Origin: Thermococcus sp.
GTDB taxonomy: Archaea; Methanobacteriota_B; Thermococci; Thermococcales; Thermococcaceae
DNA: 6,634 bases
Direction of reading: 5' to 3'
Assembly (NCBI RefSeq): GCF_027066465.1
Contig: NZ_JAMONU010000174.1
Location: 1 to 6,634 of the forward strand
Shown: positions 5,303 to 6,634 of the stretch, in pieces
How positions within the stretch are numbered: the first letter of the stretch is position 1
How the letters are laid out: each line of letters begins with the position of its first letter
Translations under genes and position numbers: made by a program
Notes under the pieces: model-generated
What the model saw: the letters and a program-made list of their open reading frames with translations, nothing else
Databases searched by the model: none
What the model was told of the DNA's origin: nothing

Positions 5303-6634
5303 GTGGACGATATGAGGTACTCCGAGCTTGTGGAACTCTACGCAAGGCTTGAGAAAACGACCCTTAAAACGCTGAAAACCCGGCTTGTTGCTGACTTCCT
5401 GAAGAGAACTCCCGATGACCTGCTCGAGATAGTCCCCTACCTAATCCTCGGCAAGGTCTTTCCCGACTGGGACGAGCGCGAGCTCGGCGTTGGAGAGAAG
5501 CTTCTCATAAGGGCGGTTTCGATGGCAACCGGGGTCTCGGAGAAGGATATAGAGAACTCGATAAAGGACACCGGGGATTTGGGCGAGAGCGTTGCCCTGG
5601 CGTTAAAAAAGAGGAAGCAGAAGAGCTTCTTCAGCCAGCCGCTTACGATTAAGCGCGTTTACAGCACGTTCGTCAAGATAGCCGAGGCCCAGGGGGAGGG
5701 GAGCCAGGACAGGAAGATGAAGTATCTGGCCAACCTCTTCATGGACGCCCAGCCGGAGGAGGGCAAATACATAGCCAGAACCGTTCTCGGGACCATGAGA
5801 ACCGGTGTCGCGGAGGGAATTCTGAGGGACGCAATAGCCGATGCCTTCCGGGTCAGACCCGAGCTAGTCGAGAGGGCCTACATGCTGACGAGCGACTTTG
5901 GCTACGTGACAAAAATAGCGAAACTCGAGGGCAACGAGGGGCTTTCAAAGGTTCAGATTCAAATTGGAAAACCTATAAGGCCGATGCTGGCACAGAACGC
6001 GGCCAACGTCAGGGAAGCACTGATTGAGATGGGTGGGGAGGCGGCGTTTGAAATCAAATACGACGGGGCGAGGGTTCAGGTTCACAAGGACGGGGACAGG
6101 GTGATAATCTACTCGAGGAGGCTTGAGAACGTCACCCGCTCGATTCCCGAGATAGTTGAAGCGGTGAAGAACTCGCTGAAGCCGAAAACTGCAATCGTCG
6201 AGGGTGAACTGGTCGCCGTGGGTGAGAACGGCAGACCGAGGCCCTTCCAGTACGTTCTGAGGAGGTTCAGGAGGAAGTACAACATCGATGAGATGATTGA
6301 GAAGATTCCCCTCGAGCTGAACCTCTTCGACATGCTCTACGTCGACGGCGAGAGCCTCATCGACACGAAGTTCGTCGAGAGGAGGAAGAAGCTCGAGGAG
6401 AGCGTTGAGGAAAGCGAGAAGATAAAGCTTGCCGAGCAGCTGGTGACAAAGAAAGCCGAGGAAGCGGAGGAGTTCTACAAGAGAGCCTTGGAGCTTGGAC
6501 ACGAGGGGCTTATGGCAAAGCGCCTTGACGCCGTCTACGAGCCAGGGAACCGCGGGAAGAAGTGGCTGAAGATTAAGCCAACGATGGAGAACCTCGACCT
6601 CGTAATCATAGGCGCGGAGTGGGGCGAGGGAAGG
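5303..6634 (+). CDS. lig: ATP-dependent DNA ligase, 3' end cut by window
   Basis: Seals nicks in DNA during replication and repair. The enzyme is adenylated by ATP on a lysine, passes AMP to the 5' phosphate, then joins the ends. Only 444 codons lie in the window; Thermococcus ligases are about 560 residues, so the C-terminal OB-fold is mostly missing. The N-terminal helical DNA-binding domain spans about 1-215. The adenylation domain follows with motif I EIKYDGAR (catalytic K252), SRRLENVT, motif [11 protein letters not shown] (342-349), motif IV EGLMAKR (401-407) and motif V WLKIKP (421-426). The start is ambiguous: GTG 5297, GTG 5303 and ATG 5312 are in frame. GTG 5303 is preferred because GGTGG (5293-5297) lies five bases upstream and the N-terminus then aligns with T. 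kodakarensis ligase as I recall it (MSDMRYSEL). Separate promoter from pantoate kinase. Confidence 0.96.
   Translation, partial: MDDMRYSELVELYARLEKTTLKTLKTRLVADFLKRTPDDLLEIVPYLILGKVFPDWDERELGVGEKLLIRAVSMATGVSEKDIENSIKDTGDLGESVALALKKRKQKSFFSQPLTIKRVYSTFVKIAEAQGEGSQDRKMKYLANLFMDAQPEEGKYIARTVLGTMRTGVAEGILRDAIADAFRVRPELVERAYMLTSDFGYVTKIAKLEGNEGLSKVQIQIGKPIRPMLAQNAANVREALIEMGGEAAFEIKYDGARVQVHKDGDRVIIYSRRLENVTRSIPEIVEAVKNSLKPKTAIVEGELVAVGENGRPRPFQYVLRRFRRKYNIDEMIEKIPLELNLFDMLYVDGESLIDTKFVERRKKLEESVEESEKIKLAEQLVTKKAEEAEEFYKRALELGHEGLMAKRLDAVYEPGNRGKKWLKIKPTMENLDLVIIGAEWGEGR

Noticed and set aside
5945..6502. Minus-strand frame of 185 codons within the ligase gene
   Set aside because: Antisense to the ligase adenylation domain with all its motifs; no ribosome binding site or promoter seen.

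Overview
This window looks like a chromosomal segment of a hyperthermophilic euryarchaeon of the order Thermococcales, most likely a GC-rich Thermococcus. The evidence is an archaeal-type ATP-dependent DNA ligase very close to the Thermococcus enzymes as I remember them, an archaeal pantoate kinase, an archaeal/thermophile family 4 uracil-DNA glycosylase, strong GGAGGTG or GGTG ribosome binding sites, TATA boxes of the TTTATA/TTTAAA type, and tightly packed genes. From memory, the ligase and pantoate kinase genes are also adjacent in T. kodakarensis (TK2140 and TK2141). No database was consulted.

Layout. (1) Bases 1-1275, minus strand: 5' part of a radical SAM gene that I assign to tetraether lipid synthase (Tes, also called GDGT-MAS), the enzyme that joins archaeal lipid tails into membrane-spanning tetraethers. 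Its 3' end lies outside the window. (2) Bases 1276-1445: divergent promoter region with a TATA box for each side and a 20-bp inverted repeat. (3) Bases 1446-2386, plus strand: a two-gene operon of a small uncharacterised helical protein with an internal duplication, followed by uracil-DNA glycosylase. (4) Bases 2387-2664: the only sizeable intergenic region. It holds a T-tract terminator, an unexplained stretch that can fold into a hairpin, phased A/T tracts, the next promoter, and a small hairpin over the ribosome binding site. (5) Bases 2665-4272: NhaC-family Na+/H+ antiporter. (6) Bases 4331-5233: pantoate kinase of archaeal CoA synthesis. (7) Bases 5303-6634: ATP-dependent DNA ligase, cut by the window end after 444 codons.

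Functional links. Uracil-DNA glycosylase starts base excision repair of deaminated cytosine, a heavy burden at high temperature, and the ligase closes the final nick. Pantoate kinase supplies CoA, from which acetyl-CoA feeds the mevalonate pathway to isoprenoid lipids, and Tes finishes those lipids as tetraethers. The antiporter works across that membrane. The genes have separate promoters, so these links are thematic and not evidence of one operon.

Nothing here suggests a mobile element, CRISPR array or tRNA/rRNA gene. The window reads as core housekeeping DNA. The most interesting items are the Tes gene, the small duplicated protein paired with uracil-DNA glycosylase, and the structured noncoding stretch upstream of the antiporter.
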